A stretch of DNA of 64,000 nucleotides, from assembly GCF_024707485.1 (NCBI RefSeq), contig NZ_CP102602.1, positions 124,001 through 188,000 of the forward strand, written 5' to 3'. Both the position numbers and the translations under genes were made by a program. Source of the stretch: Thermococcus thermotolerans (GTDB taxonomy: Archaea; Methanobacteriota_B; Thermococci; Thermococcales; Thermococcaceae). Position 1 is the first letter of the stretch. Every line of letters begins with the position of its first letter. The notes under the pieces are model-generated. The model saw only the letters and a list, made by a program, of their open reading frames with translations, made no database searches and was not told the origin of the DNA. This document shows positions 26,708 through 35,793 of the stretch, piece after piece.

Positions 26708-27622
26708 TCACCACAGGCTGAGTATTTTGTATGCCTTCACTCCTTTGGTTGTCTGAACGTAAACGATGTTTCCTTCGAGTTTGACTTTCAGTGGTCTCTC
26801 CCCGTCGCCGAATTCCTTGCAGGCGAGTTTTCTTAAGCTCCCCGCTGTGAAGACGCAAAGGCCGTTCTTCTCTTCTCCATGCTCGTTAGCCAAGAAATAG
26901 GCAACGACTGCGTACTTCTCATTGGCATCCAAAGGAAGCCTGAATTCAATGCTCTCTCCAAGAACGCTCGTGATTTCTTCCTTTTTGTATTTTCCATTCT
27001 CGTTAACGTAAATTAGAATGTACGTTTCCAATGGAGGCCCCCTCGTTGCTTTCACGGTGACGTACATTCTGGTTCCCACTACTTTAACGTCCGATATGTT
27101 GGATTCTGAACAGGGGTATAACCATTGGAGGAGTCTTCCGGTGGAGAGATCCAAAAGCTGAACCCCGGTGAATCCAAGTTTCCATGGATTGGCCGAAGCT
27201 TTCAGGATCAGTCCCCTCTCCGTCATCGCGTAAGGAATTCCTGGGGTACCTCTTTGCCACTTCAGATTTAGTCCGTAGTCAAAGAGAGCCAGCCTCGAAC
27301 CCTTTCCCTCATCCTTAGGGTTGTACGCATAAATGAGAATTCCCTCCCTTGTACAGAAATATTCCCCGGCGAGCCCTCTCAAGCTTGTATTGGCTTTAGG
27401 GATGCCGCTTAGATAGAGGGTGAAGTTTACAAAGTGTTCCTGCTCACGTTGGTAGTGTCCCATTTTTACCTGAAGTTCCGATGGACAGGGCACTTCTCCT
27501 AAGGTTCTGTTCTCAAAGGTTACTGCCTTCGCATCCGTCGGAAGCAGTACTCCTTTGGGAGAAAGATAAAACAATATCAGGAAGATAGCCACCAAGGTTA
27601 CCGTCATTTTCTTTTTGATCAT
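26708..27622 (-). CDS. exported paralogue A, unknown (likely beta-propeller-like)
   Basis: A 304-residue exported protein. An N-terminal hydrophobic helix (residues 7-22) is a signal anchor or signal peptide; the rest is beta-rich with six Cys, several in positions that could pair (EVPCPSE, EYFCTRE, LYPCSE, GLCVF, LACKEF). It ends KAYKILSLW. It is the tandem copy of the gene at 27655-28548: both contain 'NEKYAAVAYFLANE.GEEKNG' and 'VKLEGNIVYVQT'. The PQQ-like or WD-like repeat pattern suggests a beta-propeller, by pattern only. No named family. Confidence 0.7.
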   Translation of the reverse strand: MIKKKMTVTLVAIFLILFYLSPKGVLLPTDAKAVTFENRTLGEVPCPSELQVKMGHYQREQEHFVNFTLYLSGIPKANTSLRGLAGEYFCTREGILIYAYNPKDEGKGSRLALFDYGLNLKWQRGTPGIPYAMTERGLILKASANPWKLGFTGVQLLDLSTGRLLQWLYPCSESNISDVKVVGTRMYVTVKATRGPPLETYILIYVNENGKYKKEEITSVLGESIEFRLPLDANEKYAVVAYFLANEHGEEKNGLCVFTAGSLRKLACKEFGDGERPLKVKLEGNIVYVQTTKGVKAYKILSLW

Positions 27623-27654
27623 GTTATGTCACCCGTAGCTGTCCCCATGTTAAA

Positions 27655-28548
27655 CTACCACAGGCTGAATATCCTGTAGGCCTTTACCTCCCATGGGGTC
27701 TGGACGTAAACGATGTTCCCTTCGAGTTTAACCTTCTCGGGGTTCTCACCCTCATCAAATTCTTTACACGCAATTTTCTTCAGGTTTTCCACTCTAAACA
27801 CGCAAATTCCGTTCTTCTCCTCTCCCCTCTCGTTTGCCAGAAAGTAAGCAACAGCGGCATACTTCTCGTTGGCGTCTATTAAGAGTCTGATGCCAACCCC
27901 CTCTCCGGGAATGCTGGTGATCTCCGCTTTCTGGACCTTTTCGCCTGCCTTCATGTAAATCAATGCATAGGTCTCCAGCGGGGGCCTCCTCGGCTCTCCA
28001 ATGGTGACGTACATTCTCTCACCGGTGATTCTAACGTCCGAGACATGGCCGCCGAGCACATCCGGGCAGAGCCAGTTTAGGAGCCGCCCGGTGGTGATGT
28101 TCATGACGTAAACGCATGAGCTCCCGGAGGAGCCAAAGGTTGGGTTGCTCACGAGAATTAGCCCATCCTTTGTGTATTTGAGCGGATACGCTGGAAATTC
28201 CCGTCTCCACCTTTCGCTGAGGTTATAGTCGAGGAAGACCAACGAAGATCGACTATCCTCGGTAAAGTATGCATACAGGAGTATCCCTTCAGGAGTACAG
28301 ATTTGTCCTTTACCAATCCCTTTAAGCGAGATATTAAAGAGCGTCGTGTTGTTCGTGATGACTTCGAAAAAGTAGGTAAAGTTCTCGAATATGTAACTGG
28401 TGCGGATTGTGAATGGACAGGCCTCTTTCGGCGGGTTGCTCTCGGAGGGTATCTCCCGAGCGTCCGTTGAAACGATCAGTCCTCTTGGAAAAATAAAGGC
28501 GAACACCAGCACGATTAAGGTCACAATGAGCATCTTTTTGAATCTCAT
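27655..28548 (-). CDS. exported paralogue B, unknown (likely beta-propeller-like)
   Basis: A 297-residue tandem relative of the gene at 26708-27622, 32 bases upstream of it on the same strand. An N-terminal hydrophobic segment follows basic residues (MRFKKMLIVTLIVLVFAF). Shared blocks include 'LIYM' or 'LIYV' repeats and the end KAYRIFSLW. The two proteins look about half identical, with the last ~90 residues closest. A single promoter upstream of this gene probably serves both. Role unknown. Confidence 0.7.
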   Translation of the reverse strand: MRFKKMLIVTLIVLVFAFIFPRGLIVSTDAREIPSESNPPKEACPFTIRTSYIFENFTYFFEVITNNTTLFNISLKGIGKGQICTPEGILLYAYFTEDSRSSLVFLDYNLSERWRREFPAYPLKYTKDGLILVSNPTFGSSGSSCVYVMNITTGRLLNWLCPDVLGGHVSDVRITGERMYVTIGEPRRPPLETYALIYMKAGEKVQKAEITSIPGEGVGIRLLIDANEKYAAVAYFLANERGEEKNGICVFRVENLKKIACKEFDEGENPEKVKLEGNIVYVQTPWEVKAYRIFSLW

Positions 28549-28719
28549 GGTACGTGTCCTCCCTTAGCCCCTCACGATGTTTATTTCAAAATTGTATATG
28601 AAAATTTCGTTCTCGAGTTATTAAAGGTCGACGTCCGTTAATTACCCAATTCTGTCCATAACTGTTCGTTTTAGGAAAGTTTTTAAGGCCCTCTTCTCAC
28701 CCGTTTTCGGTGATGGCAA

Positions 28720-29623
28720 ATGAACGTGTTTAACAACACCTTAGAACTATTCGAGAAGTACAAGCCGACCCCCCTGGTCAGACTCTCAGCCGAGAGGGGG
28801 GATGTATTTTGCCAAGCTGGAGTTCTTTAACCCCTTCAGCAGGAGCATAAAGGACAGGGCCGTTTTTAACATGCTTATGAAGGCCCTGGAGCGCGGGGAT
28901 ATCAACGGCACGAAAAAGCTTTTTGAGGCCACCTCCGGCAACGTCGGGATTTCTCTGGCGGCTTTGAGCAACGTTTTTGGCATTGAGTTCAGGGCCTATC
29001 TGCCGAAGCCAACGCCCAAGGCCACACAGGTTCTCCTCAAGGTTCTTGGTGCCGAGGTAGTTATGACGGACTTTGAGACGATAGACCCCTCCATGGTTCG
29101 CTACGTCCAGGAGGAGGCCAGGAAGGCAGGAGCCGTGAACCTCAACCAGTTCGAGAACGACGACAACTTCGACGCCCACTACCGCTTTACGGCCAGGGAG
29201 ATAAAGGAACAGCTGAGGAGCATAGACAGAAAACCGGACGTCATCATAGCAGGTATCGGAACTTCCGGACACATAGCAGGCATAGCGAGCTACTTCAAGG
29301 AGCGCTATGAGACGCAGGTTATCGGTGTGGTTCCGGCGAAGGGCGAGAAGATACCCGGCATCAAGAGGCTTGAGACGAGGCCCAAGTGGTACTTCCAGGT
29401 CGAGATAGACAGGGTCTTGGAGATAACGAGGAAAGAGGCCATCGAAGGGGCAATCCGCGTTGCAAGGAGAGACGGCCTCCTCATAGGCCTAAGCTCCGGT
29501 GCCGTTGTTAAGGGCTATGAGAAGGTTGCTGAAGAACTCGGCGAGAAGACTTACGTCCTCATCTTCCCGGACGATGGGTTTAAATACGTGGAGGTCTTTG
29601 AAAGCTACCTGGGGATGGTATGA
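28720..29623 (+). pseudogene. cysteine synthase-like PLP enzyme, frameshifted in a G run
   Basis: The main frame from 28802 encodes a PLP-dependent cysteine synthase family protein: PLP lysine in RSIKDRAV, EATSGNVGIS, and AGIGTSGHIAG. It lacks the N-terminal strand. That strand is in the other frame: ATG 28720, preceded by GGTGATGG, reads MNVFNNTLELFEKYKPTPLV. The frames meet at a run of six G (28796-28801); with five G the product would read on as LSAERGMYFAKLEFF with normal length (~300 residues). TATA-like TTTTTAAGG lies 40 bases upstream. The enzyme would form cysteine from O-phosphoserine or O-acetylserine. Mutation, error or slippage. Confidence 0.75.
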
Positions 29624-29949
29624 GACGGCTTAGGGTTGCTTCCTCTCTCCTTTTTCTCAGCGGCTTTCTGCTCCTCTACTACGCTTACTTTCTGAGCTCC
29701 CCCGTTTACCTGACCTTCGCGATATTCAACATGGGTCTTGCCTACGGCGTTGGGATTGAAAACAAGACCGCCATTAAGGTCGCCCTCGTGTACGCGGGTG
29801 TCATGTTCTTCTTCTCCCTGCTCTTCCTCATAGCCGGCAACCTGATGGCCTTCGTTGAGGTGGCCATAAGCTTCTTCATAATCCATGATATCCTGGGCTA
29901 CATCAAGGCCGTTGTGGAGGAGGAAGAGACAGAAATAGAGGGAGGTTAG
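29620..29949 (+). CDS. small membrane protein, unknown
   Basis: A 109-residue protein with four predicted membrane helices and an acidic tail (VVEEEETEIEGG). Its ATG overlaps the stop of the cysteine synthase-like gene (29620-29623), suggesting one transcript. No family recognised. Confidence 0.7.
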   Translation: MRRLRVASSLLFLSGFLLLYYAYFLSSPVYLTFAIFNMGLAYGVGIENKTAIKVALVYAGVMFFFSLLFLIAGNLMAFVEVAISFFIIHDILGYIKAVVEEEETEIEGG

Positions 29950-30032
29950 TCCCGGTATACGTTCACGGTTATTTTGGCCAACGGAACGGTTTTAAGGGCG
30001 GATATCAAAAAATTCTTATGGGGGGATTGCAG

Positions 30033-30734
30033 ATGGGAGAATTCCTTGAGGATCTGGTGTTCGATTACGCTGACATGATACGGCCGGGAGAGCTGGTTCT
30101 TGTGGAATATACGTCCAGAGAGCCTGTGTACCTGCTTTTTCAGGTAATCACTGAGTATGCGAGGAGCAGGGGCGTGCCCGTGATTGTTGTTGATATCCTC
30201 GACGGGTTCCACGTCATGAAGAGCCAGCTGACGTTCACTGGCATCGATACATCTTCCCTAAATGAGATCCCAGTCCTCAAAGTGGGGGGAAAGATAGACA
30301 CAGGCAAGGTTCTTTCAAGGGTGAAGGAGACGGCTGAGATTGCCGTCTTTAAGAGACAGCTCATGAAGGGTCTCAAGAGGATACATGAGGAGTTCGGTGA
30401 GGCACCTTTCATTAGGATCGTCGTTGGAACATCCGAACTGCTCCAGATGCTTGAGAGAGATCCAGCCAAAATGGAAGAGTTCTTCGCCGGCATCATCAGG
30501 CCCCTGGTCGGGAACCCATACAGCAGGGGCGTGGTCTTCATAAACCGGAAGCGTGTCTCCCGCAGGGGGTTAAAGGAAGTCGAGGAGATATCAACCCGCG
30601 TACTTGAGACAAGGGTGGAGTGTGGCAAGCTCACAATAAGGGTCGTCAAGTCAATATACTTCGGGGAGTACGGGGCCGAGATTCAGCTCGACCCATGCGC
30701 GCTCCGGAAGCGCCTGACATTGGGGGGTGAGTGA
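30033..30734 (+). CDS. DUF257 family protein (copy 1)
   Basis: A 233-residue protein of DUF257, a family confined mainly to Thermococcales and of unknown function. The core 'IRPGELVLVEYTSREPVYLLFQVI' and 'GVPVIVVDILDGFHVMKSQLTFTGI' is shared with the next gene. The RecA/KaiC-like strand pattern is suggestive but there is no Walker A motif. ATG 30033 follows GGGGGA at 7 bases. The second copy begins at the last bases of this gene. Confidence 0.8.
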   Translation: MGEFLEDLVFDYADMIRPGELVLVEYTSREPVYLLFQVITEYARSRGVPVIVVDILDGFHVMKSQLTFTGIDTSSLNEIPVLKVGGKIDTGKVLSRVKETAEIAVFKRQLMKGLKRIHEEFGEAPFIRIVVGTSELLQMLERDPAKMEEFFAGIIRPLVGNPYSRGVVFINRKRVSRRGLKEVEEISTRVLETRVECGKLTIRVVKSIYFGEYGAEIQLDPCALRKRLTLGGE

Positions 30735-30735
30735 A

Positions 30736-31419
30736 GTGGTCACAAAGAGAAGCGTGCCCGAGGCCGTGGAGAGCATCCGGGACATCAGACCCGGCGAAGC
30801 GGTCGTCGTGGAGTACACCTCCCGCGACCCGATACACCTGGCTGTTTCTCTGCCCCTCCTGATGGTCAGAGAGGGCGTGAAGGTCGTCGTCAGCGATGTC
30901 CTTGACCAGCTCCACGTGATCCGGGCCCACCTTGAGATAATGGGAATCCCTGCAGGGTGGATTGAGGATCTGCCAGTCATTAAGTTTGGTGGAACCATCC
31001 CCGTTGGAAACGTCATCAAGAGGATAAGCATACTCAAACCGGCCCCAGTCTGGAGCAGGGAATACGAGGACGCGCTGGCCAGCATTCCCGGACTGAAGAT
31101 GATAGTTATGATGGGGATTGAAAAGATGATAAACGTCAGGTCAGACCTCCCTGCGTCGACTGTATGGCGTACGACGGGTGCCCCCTCCCTCGGGGCGGAG
31201 GACAGGATAAAGATCACCTTTGTCAACAGAGACCTCCTGGAGGAGAGCACCCTGGAGGACATAAGGGAACTGGCTACGAGAGTTTTCCGGCTGGAGTTCA
31301 AGGACTCAAGACTGATTATGGAGGTCACAAAGTCTCCCCACGTTAAAAAGTGCGGGAAGAGGTTCTCGATAGACGCCGATGAGCTTGTTAGATACCTGCA
31401 GTCCGTTTCAGGCGACTGA
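30736..31419 (+). CDS. DUF257 family protein (copy 2)
   Basis: A 227-residue paralogue of the preceding gene, with 'IRPGEAVVVEYTSRDPIHLAVSLP' and 'GVKVVVSDVLDQLHVIRAHLEIMGI'. The GTG start at 30736 follows GGGGGTGA; a GTG at 30727 is the longer alternative. The arrangement indicates a tandem duplication in one operon, followed by a terminator at 31428-31450. The two copies may form a heteromer. Confidence 0.8.
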   Translation: MVTKRSVPEAVESIRDIRPGEAVVVEYTSRDPIHLAVSLPLLMVREGVKVVVSDVLDQLHVIRAHLEIMGIPAGWIEDLPVIKFGGTIPVGNVIKRISILKPAPVWSREYEDALASIPGLKMIVMMGIEKMINVRSDLPASTVWRTTGAPSLGAEDRIKITFVNRDLLEESTLEDIRELATRVFRLEFKDSRLIMEVTKSPHVKKCGKRFSIDADELVRYLQSVSGD

Positions 31420-31427
31420 CAAAGGTA

Positions 31428-31450
31428 GCCGGCCCTGCCGGCGCCTTTTT
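31428..31450 (+). terminator. hairpin with T-run after the DUF257 pair
   Basis: GCCGGC-CCT-GCCGGC makes a six-base-pair stem with a three-base loop, followed by GCC and five T. It lies nine bases after the stop of the second DUF257 gene. Archaeal RNA polymerase stops mainly at T-runs, so the stem may be of secondary weight. Confidence 0.6.
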
Positions 31451-31475
31451 AGATACAATTTAAAAAGAAAAGGGC

Positions 31476-32192
31476 TCACTGAGATTCCTTTACAATTATC
31501 CTCGCATCGACCACCACAGCGCCCTTGCCTTTCTCGTAGACGAAGACCGGGTTGAGGTCCATCTCCTTGATGTAGTCTCTTAGGTCGTCGACGAGCTCGC
31601 TGACCTTGAGGAGGAGGTTGACTATGGCGTCTATATCTGCAGGCTCCTCGCCGCGGGCTCCGGCGAGAATCGGATAGCTCTTTATCTCCTGGATCATCTT
31701 CCTGGCATCGCGCTCGGTTATTGGCACTATGCGGAAGGTGACGTCCTTGAGAACCTCCACGAAGATTCCACCGAGGCCGAACATTATTGCATGCCCGAAC
31801 TGCGGGTCCTCGGTGACGCCTATGATTATCTCCCTTCCGACCTTGAGCATCGGTGCGATGAGAACACCAAGGATTTCGGCGTCCGGGCGGTACTTCCTGG
31901 CGTTCTCATGGATAATCTCCCACTTCTCCTTCAGCTCCTCGGGGGTCTTTATGTTGAGAAGAACGACCTTGGCGTCGCTCTTGTGGAGAATCTGCGGGGA
32001 CATGAGTTTCATGGCGACGGGATAGCCGATTTCTTCCGCATAGCGGAGTGCCTCATCAAGCGTCTTTGCGAGCTTCTCCTCCGGAACGGGAAGGCCGTAG
32101 GCCTTGAGCACCTGCTTTGCCTCGTACTCAACGAGCGAAGTCCTGCCGGAGGCCAAAACTTCTTTGATAACTTTAAGGGCTTCCTCCTTCAT
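31476..32192 (-). CDS. acdB: ADP-forming acetyl-CoA synthetase, beta subunit
   Basis: The 238-residue beta subunit of acetyl-CoA synthetase (ADP-forming), an ATP-grasp-type protein that transfers the phosphoryl group to ADP. ATP-grasp residues run along 'GYPVAMKLMSPQILHKSDAK', and His70 in ILHKSDAK is the phosphorylated beta histidine known from P. furiosus. The enzyme converts acetyl-CoA, ADP and phosphate to acetate, ATP and CoA, the energy-yielding step of fermentation. It follows the alpha gene with 26 bases between. Which ACS isoform this is cannot be said. Confidence 0.93.
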   Translation of the reverse strand: MKEEALKVIKEVLASGRTSLVEYEAKQVLKAYGLPVPEEKLAKTLDEALRYAEEIGYPVAMKLMSPQILHKSDAKVVLLNIKTPEELKEKWEIIHENARKYRPDAEILGVLIAPMLKVGREIIIGVTEDPQFGHAIMFGLGGIFVEVLKDVTFRIVPITERDARKMIQEIKSYPILAGARGEEPADIDAIVNLLLKVSELVDDLRDYIKEMDLNPVFVYEKGKGAVVVDARIIVKESQ

Positions 32193-32218
32193 GGTACCAC
32201 CACCGAAAGATTAAGGGG

Positions 32219-33637
32219 CTAAGCGCCCCTCCTGAGGTATTCAGCATATTTGACAAGACCGGCCAGGGCGCGAACACCCCTCTCGGGGGTCGGATAAACC
32301 GGAACTCCCCTGTCCTCAAGCATCTTTGCGTAATAGTCGGTTTTCTTGCCACCCATTGCTACTGCAACTATCGGCTTGCTGCTCTTCTTCTGGTACTCCG
32401 CGAGAATGTCGATTATCTTCTCCTCCTCAAGGAGCGGGACCTGGAAGAGGACTATGACAACTATCGCATCGACGTTCGGGTCATTCACAAAGCCCTCGAT
32501 GGCGATTCTATACCTCTCGGCGTCGGTGTCGCCGACAACATCGGTCGGGTTTCCTGCCACTGCATGCGGCGGGAAGTTCTCCTTGAGGAACTTGAGCGTC
32601 TCCTCGCTGAGGTCGGCCATCTTGAGACCGAACTTGGCGACGGCATCGCTGGCCATAACGCCCGCTCCACCGCCGTCGGTGATGATGCCTATCCTGTCGC
32701 CCTTCGGGAGCTTGTCTTTAAGTGCCGCAAAGGCCTTAGCCAGGTCGAACATGTGCTCGAAGTCCTCGGCGCGGATGACGCCGGTCTGCTTGAAGACGGC
32801 ATCGTAAATCGTGTCGGCTCCAGCAAGGGAACCGGTGTGGGAAGAAGCTGCTTTTGCCCCGTACTCGGTCCTTCCGCTCTTGAGGGCTATAACCGGCTTG
32901 ACCTTGGTTATCCTCTTGGCGCTCTCGATAAACTTCCTACCGTCCTTAACGCCCTCGATGTAGAAGGTGACAACGTTTATGCCCTCGTCGTGGATGAAGT
33001 AGTCCATCAGGTCTGCATCGTCAACGTCGAGCTTGTTGCCGTAGCTGACCATCTTTCCTATGCCTATGCCGGCCATTGCTGCCCAGTCGAGCATCGCGGC
33101 AGCAAAGGCTCCACTCTGGCTGACGAAAGCGATGGGCCCGCTCTTCGGCCTGTCCATTTTGCTTTCGGGCAGGAATACCGTGTCAACGCCGGTGTCTGGA
33201 ACGTAGACACCGACACAGTTGGGGCCGATGACCCTTATCCCGTTCTCGCGGGCTATCTCAAGTATCTCGCGCTCCAGCTTCTTGCCCTCTTCTCCGAGCT
33301 CACCGAAGCCACCGGTGATGATTATGACGGACTTTATTCCCTTCTTCGCTATCTGCCTCATCGTATCTGGAACGAACGGAGCCGGAATCGAGATGACTGC
33401 CAGATCAGTATCTTCCGGAAGCTCCTCAACGCTCTTGTAGACCTTGTAGCCGTCAATCTCGTCGAGCTTGGGGTTCACGGGATAGATGTTGCCCTTGAAG
33501 ATGCCCCTCTCCTTGTTCATCTTGAAGTTCTCAAAGATGACGTTTCCAACCTTACCCTTCTTGTTGGTTGCACCGATGATAGCGACCGCCTTCGGGTCGA
33601 AGAAGGGCCTCATGTCCTCAACTATCTTTTCCACCAT
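32219..33637 (-). CDS. acdA: ADP-forming acetyl-CoA synthetase, alpha subunit
   Basis: The 472-residue alpha subunit. The CoA-binding domain opens with DPKAVAIIGATNKKGKVG; the two ligase-CoA domains follow, with GPNCVGV and the phospho-histidine loop KAASSHTGSLAG (His near residue 267). It forms the thioester and phosphoenzyme intermediates with the beta subunit. ATG 33637 follows GGAGGG and matches homologues; the GTG/ATG options further upstream would add a poorly conserved segment. The alpha-beta operon is the complete enzyme. Confidence 0.93.
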   Translation of the reverse strand: MVEKIVEDMRPFFDPKAVAIIGATNKKGKVGNVIFENFKMNKERGIFKGNIYPVNPKLDEIDGYKVYKSVEELPEDTDLAVISIPAPFVPDTMRQIAKKGIKSVIIITGGFGELGEEGKKLEREILEIARENGIRVIGPNCVGVYVPDTGVDTVFLPESKMDRPKSGPIAFVSQSGAFAAAMLDWAAMAGIGIGKMVSYGNKLDVDDADLMDYFIHDEGINVVTFYIEGVKDGRKFIESAKRITKVKPVIALKSGRTEYGAKAASSHTGSLAGADTIYDAVFKQTGVIRAEDFEHMFDLAKAFAALKDKLPKGDRIGIITDGGGAGVMASDAVAKFGLKMADLSEETLKFLKENFPPHAVAGNPTDVVGDTDAERYRIAIEGFVNDPNVDAIVVIVLFQVPLLEEEKIIDILAEYQKKSSKPIVAVAMGGKKTDYYAKMLEDRGVPVYPTPERGVRALAGLVKYAEYLRRGA

Positions 33638-33737
33638 GGGTATCCCTCCGCCAGAAACTGCTTCTCGCAAGAACTTCAGTTTAAATGTATAAAAGAGTTG
33701 CGTTTTGTAAAAACTGGACGCCGATGGACTGAAAAGT

Positions 33738-34508
33738 TCACCAGTGTAATTTTTTCAAAAATTCGAGGCTTCTCCGGGCAGATTCGATATCGCTGACTTC
33801 AAGCGCCCAGGTCGTCTTCGGAAGCCTCGGGAGCACCCTGGCCCAAGGGACAGTTCCGTCTCCCAGGGCGAGGTGCTCGTCTTTTCCTCCAGAGTTGTCG
33901 TGGAGGTGGACGTGGATCATCCTTTCCCCAAGGACATTGAGGAAACGCTTGAATTTCCCCGTGGTCGTGTTCAGGTGCCCGACGTCGAAAGTCACCCCTA
34001 TCTCAATACCCTCCACCAGCTCCCAGAGCCTTTCACACGTCTGGGCGTCCAGGATGGGAAAGTACGGCATGTTCTCGACCCCAACTTTGATGCCGTACTC
34101 AGCGCTCCATTTGGCGATTGTCCTGAGGGACTCCCTGTGCATTTCGAGGTATTTCCGCCTGTTTTTCATGCTCACGGGTGAACAGTGGCCAGGATGGACT
34201 GTAACAGACACCGCATCGAGCTCCGCAGCTAGCCGGACGGTCTCACGTATTATTTCCAGGGAGGCATCTCTTATCCTATCATTGAAGGACGCGATGTTGA
34301 TGTCGCTGAAGGGCGCATGAACGGTGACCCTCATCCCGTACGAGTCCGCAACCTCCCTGAACGAGTTCACGGTCTCCTCCGTCAGGTAGTGGGGCCACTC
34401 GCTCACCACCTCTATGAAACCAAACCCGAGACTCTTGGCCCGCTCCACCCACCGCTCAAAGCCCTTGAGGCTCCCCTCGCCGTATGCCGTCATGGATAGG
34501 CCGAGCAT
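33738..34508 (-). CDS. sugar phosphate isomerase/epimerase family (TIM barrel)
   Basis: A 256-residue xylose isomerase-like TIM barrel. It has the metal-binding pattern of the family: 'VTVHAPFSDINIAS', 'VTVHPGH', 'GVENMPY', 'VTFDVGHLNT', 'HVHLHDNSGG' and 'LEVSD'. Members act as epimerases, isomerases or AP endonucleases; the reaction here is not set. It overlaps the gap-free end of the MgtE gene: only one base separates it from that gene's stop, so they are likely cotranscribed. Confidence 0.85.
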   Translation of the reverse strand: MLGLSMTAYGEGSLKGFERWVERAKSLGFGFIEVVSEWPHYLTEETVNSFREVADSYGMRVTVHAPFSDINIASFNDRIRDASLEIIRETVRLAAELDAVSVTVHPGHCSPVSMKNRRKYLEMHRESLRTIAKWSAEYGIKVGVENMPYFPILDAQTCERLWELVEGIEIGVTFDVGHLNTTTGKFKRFLNVLGERMIHVHLHDNSGGKDEHLALGDGTVPWARVLPRLPKTTWALEVSDIESARRSLEFLKKLHW

Positions 34509-34509
34509 A

Positions 34510-35685
34510 TCAACCCACCATCATCTTCGCTATTATGACGACGTAAATCGTCCCGAATATATCGCTGTTGTTCGAGATAAGCGGGATGGCCACGCTGTCG
34601 GGGTCTATGTCCCTCTGGAAGAGGAAGTAGGAGATCGTGTAGGAGTACAGCATTATAAAGAGCACCATAATGGGGTAACTAATAACGAACTGATAAGCGG
34701 GGCCGATTCGGACGCCCGTTACTAGATACACTATGACAGCGCCGAAAACGTTTATCAGGACGCCCACGATGGGCGCAGTCAGGAGGAGAGATGCCATCTC
34801 CATGAACGGCTCCTTCGAGATGTATCCCTCAATCTCACCGAGGTGGAGCACTGTTGAGGTCTTCGCCGCTATTATTGAGCCGTAGTTCCCGAAGGAGCTC
34901 AGGATAGAGGGGTACGCAAACCCGAGCAGCACAGAGGCGCTTATCAGTCCGCTGAAGCGCTGTAGGGTGAAGCCGGAGACCAGGGAAAGGAGGGCCAGGG
35001 CAGTCACGGTCGTGAAGAGCTCCCGGAACTCCAGAACCTCCGCCTTTCTCACCCTAGAGACCATGATCAGAAGGAGAAACATCGCAATCAGGGCCGCATT
35101 TCCGAGCCAGAACACCCTCCTCGATGCCTCTATCAGGAGGATGAAGGATATGAGGGAAGGTATAGTCAGCAGGTCTCCAACAGAGGCCACGAGGGGTGCG
35201 GCCATGCTGTCCGGGTCAACGTCCCTCCTGAACGCGAATATCGTCACGAAGCCCGTGAAGTAACCGAGAATGATGGACACCAGAATGGTCGAACTGACGA
35301 CTATGAGGAGGATATCGAGGGCGTGGTACCTTATCCCCTGTATCACGCCAACGGCCCACAGGACGGTCACGGGAATCAGAGAGAGCATCATCGCGATGAC
35401 TATGTTCTTCAGAACCTTTTTCTCCCTCAAGGACGGTTCAAGGTCACCGAGGTACAGCATCGTGGAGAAGCGGGACGCCATCGAGCCGAAGACGTTTCCG
35501 CGCAGGCCCATCATGCCCGGGAGGATTATCAGGAGCCCTGGATACTCCCGGCTAATCTTGTCCAGGTACTTACCCAGAAACGTGCCGCCGAAGAACCCTA
35601 TGACCAGTGAAATGACCAGCGACGGCAGCGAAACCCTGTAGGCGTGCTTTACCCGCCCCATGAATTCCTGAACCGTCACTGCCAT
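34510..35685 (-). CDS. divalent cation transporter, two MgtE/SLC41-type domains
   Basis: A 391-residue membrane protein made of two homologous MgtE-type pore domains. The duplicated signature is clear: 'RRDVDPDSMAAPLVASVGDL' in the first half and 'QRDIDPDSVAIPLISNNSDI' in the second, with the conserved Asp that binds Mg in MgtE. It lacks the cytoplasmic N and CBS domains of bacterial MgtE. Divergently encoded PhoU/RCK-C proteins (35794, 36395) are likely regulators. ATG 35685 follows GGAGAGTG. Mg or another divalent ion is expected. Confidence 0.88.
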   Translation of the reverse strand: MAVTVQEFMGRVKHAYRVSLPSLVISLVIGFFGGTFLGKYLDKISREYPGLLIILPGMMGLRGNVFGSMASRFSTMLYLGDLEPSLREKKVLKNIVIAMMLSLIPVTVLWAVGVIQGIRYHALDILLIVVSSTILVSIILGYFTGFVTIFAFRRDVDPDSMAAPLVASVGDLLTIPSLISFILLIEASRRVFWLGNAALIAMFLLLIMVSRVRKAEVLEFRELFTTVTALALLSLVSGFTLQRFSGLISASVLLGFAYPSILSSFGNYGSIIAAKTSTVLHLGEIEGYISKEPFMEMASLLLTAPIVGVLINVFGAVIVYLVTGVRIGPAYQFVISYPIMVLFIMLYSYTISYFLFQRDIDPDSVAIPLISNNSDIFGTIYVVIIAKMMVG

Positions 35686-35793
35686 CACTCTCCATGCCCT
35701 TCACCCCACAAACGTTCGTTCCGGTGGTATTAAACTTTTCGAAGGCGAAAACTAAATAAGATTTCCCATCTTTTCCCCATCGGTGAGAGCCGG

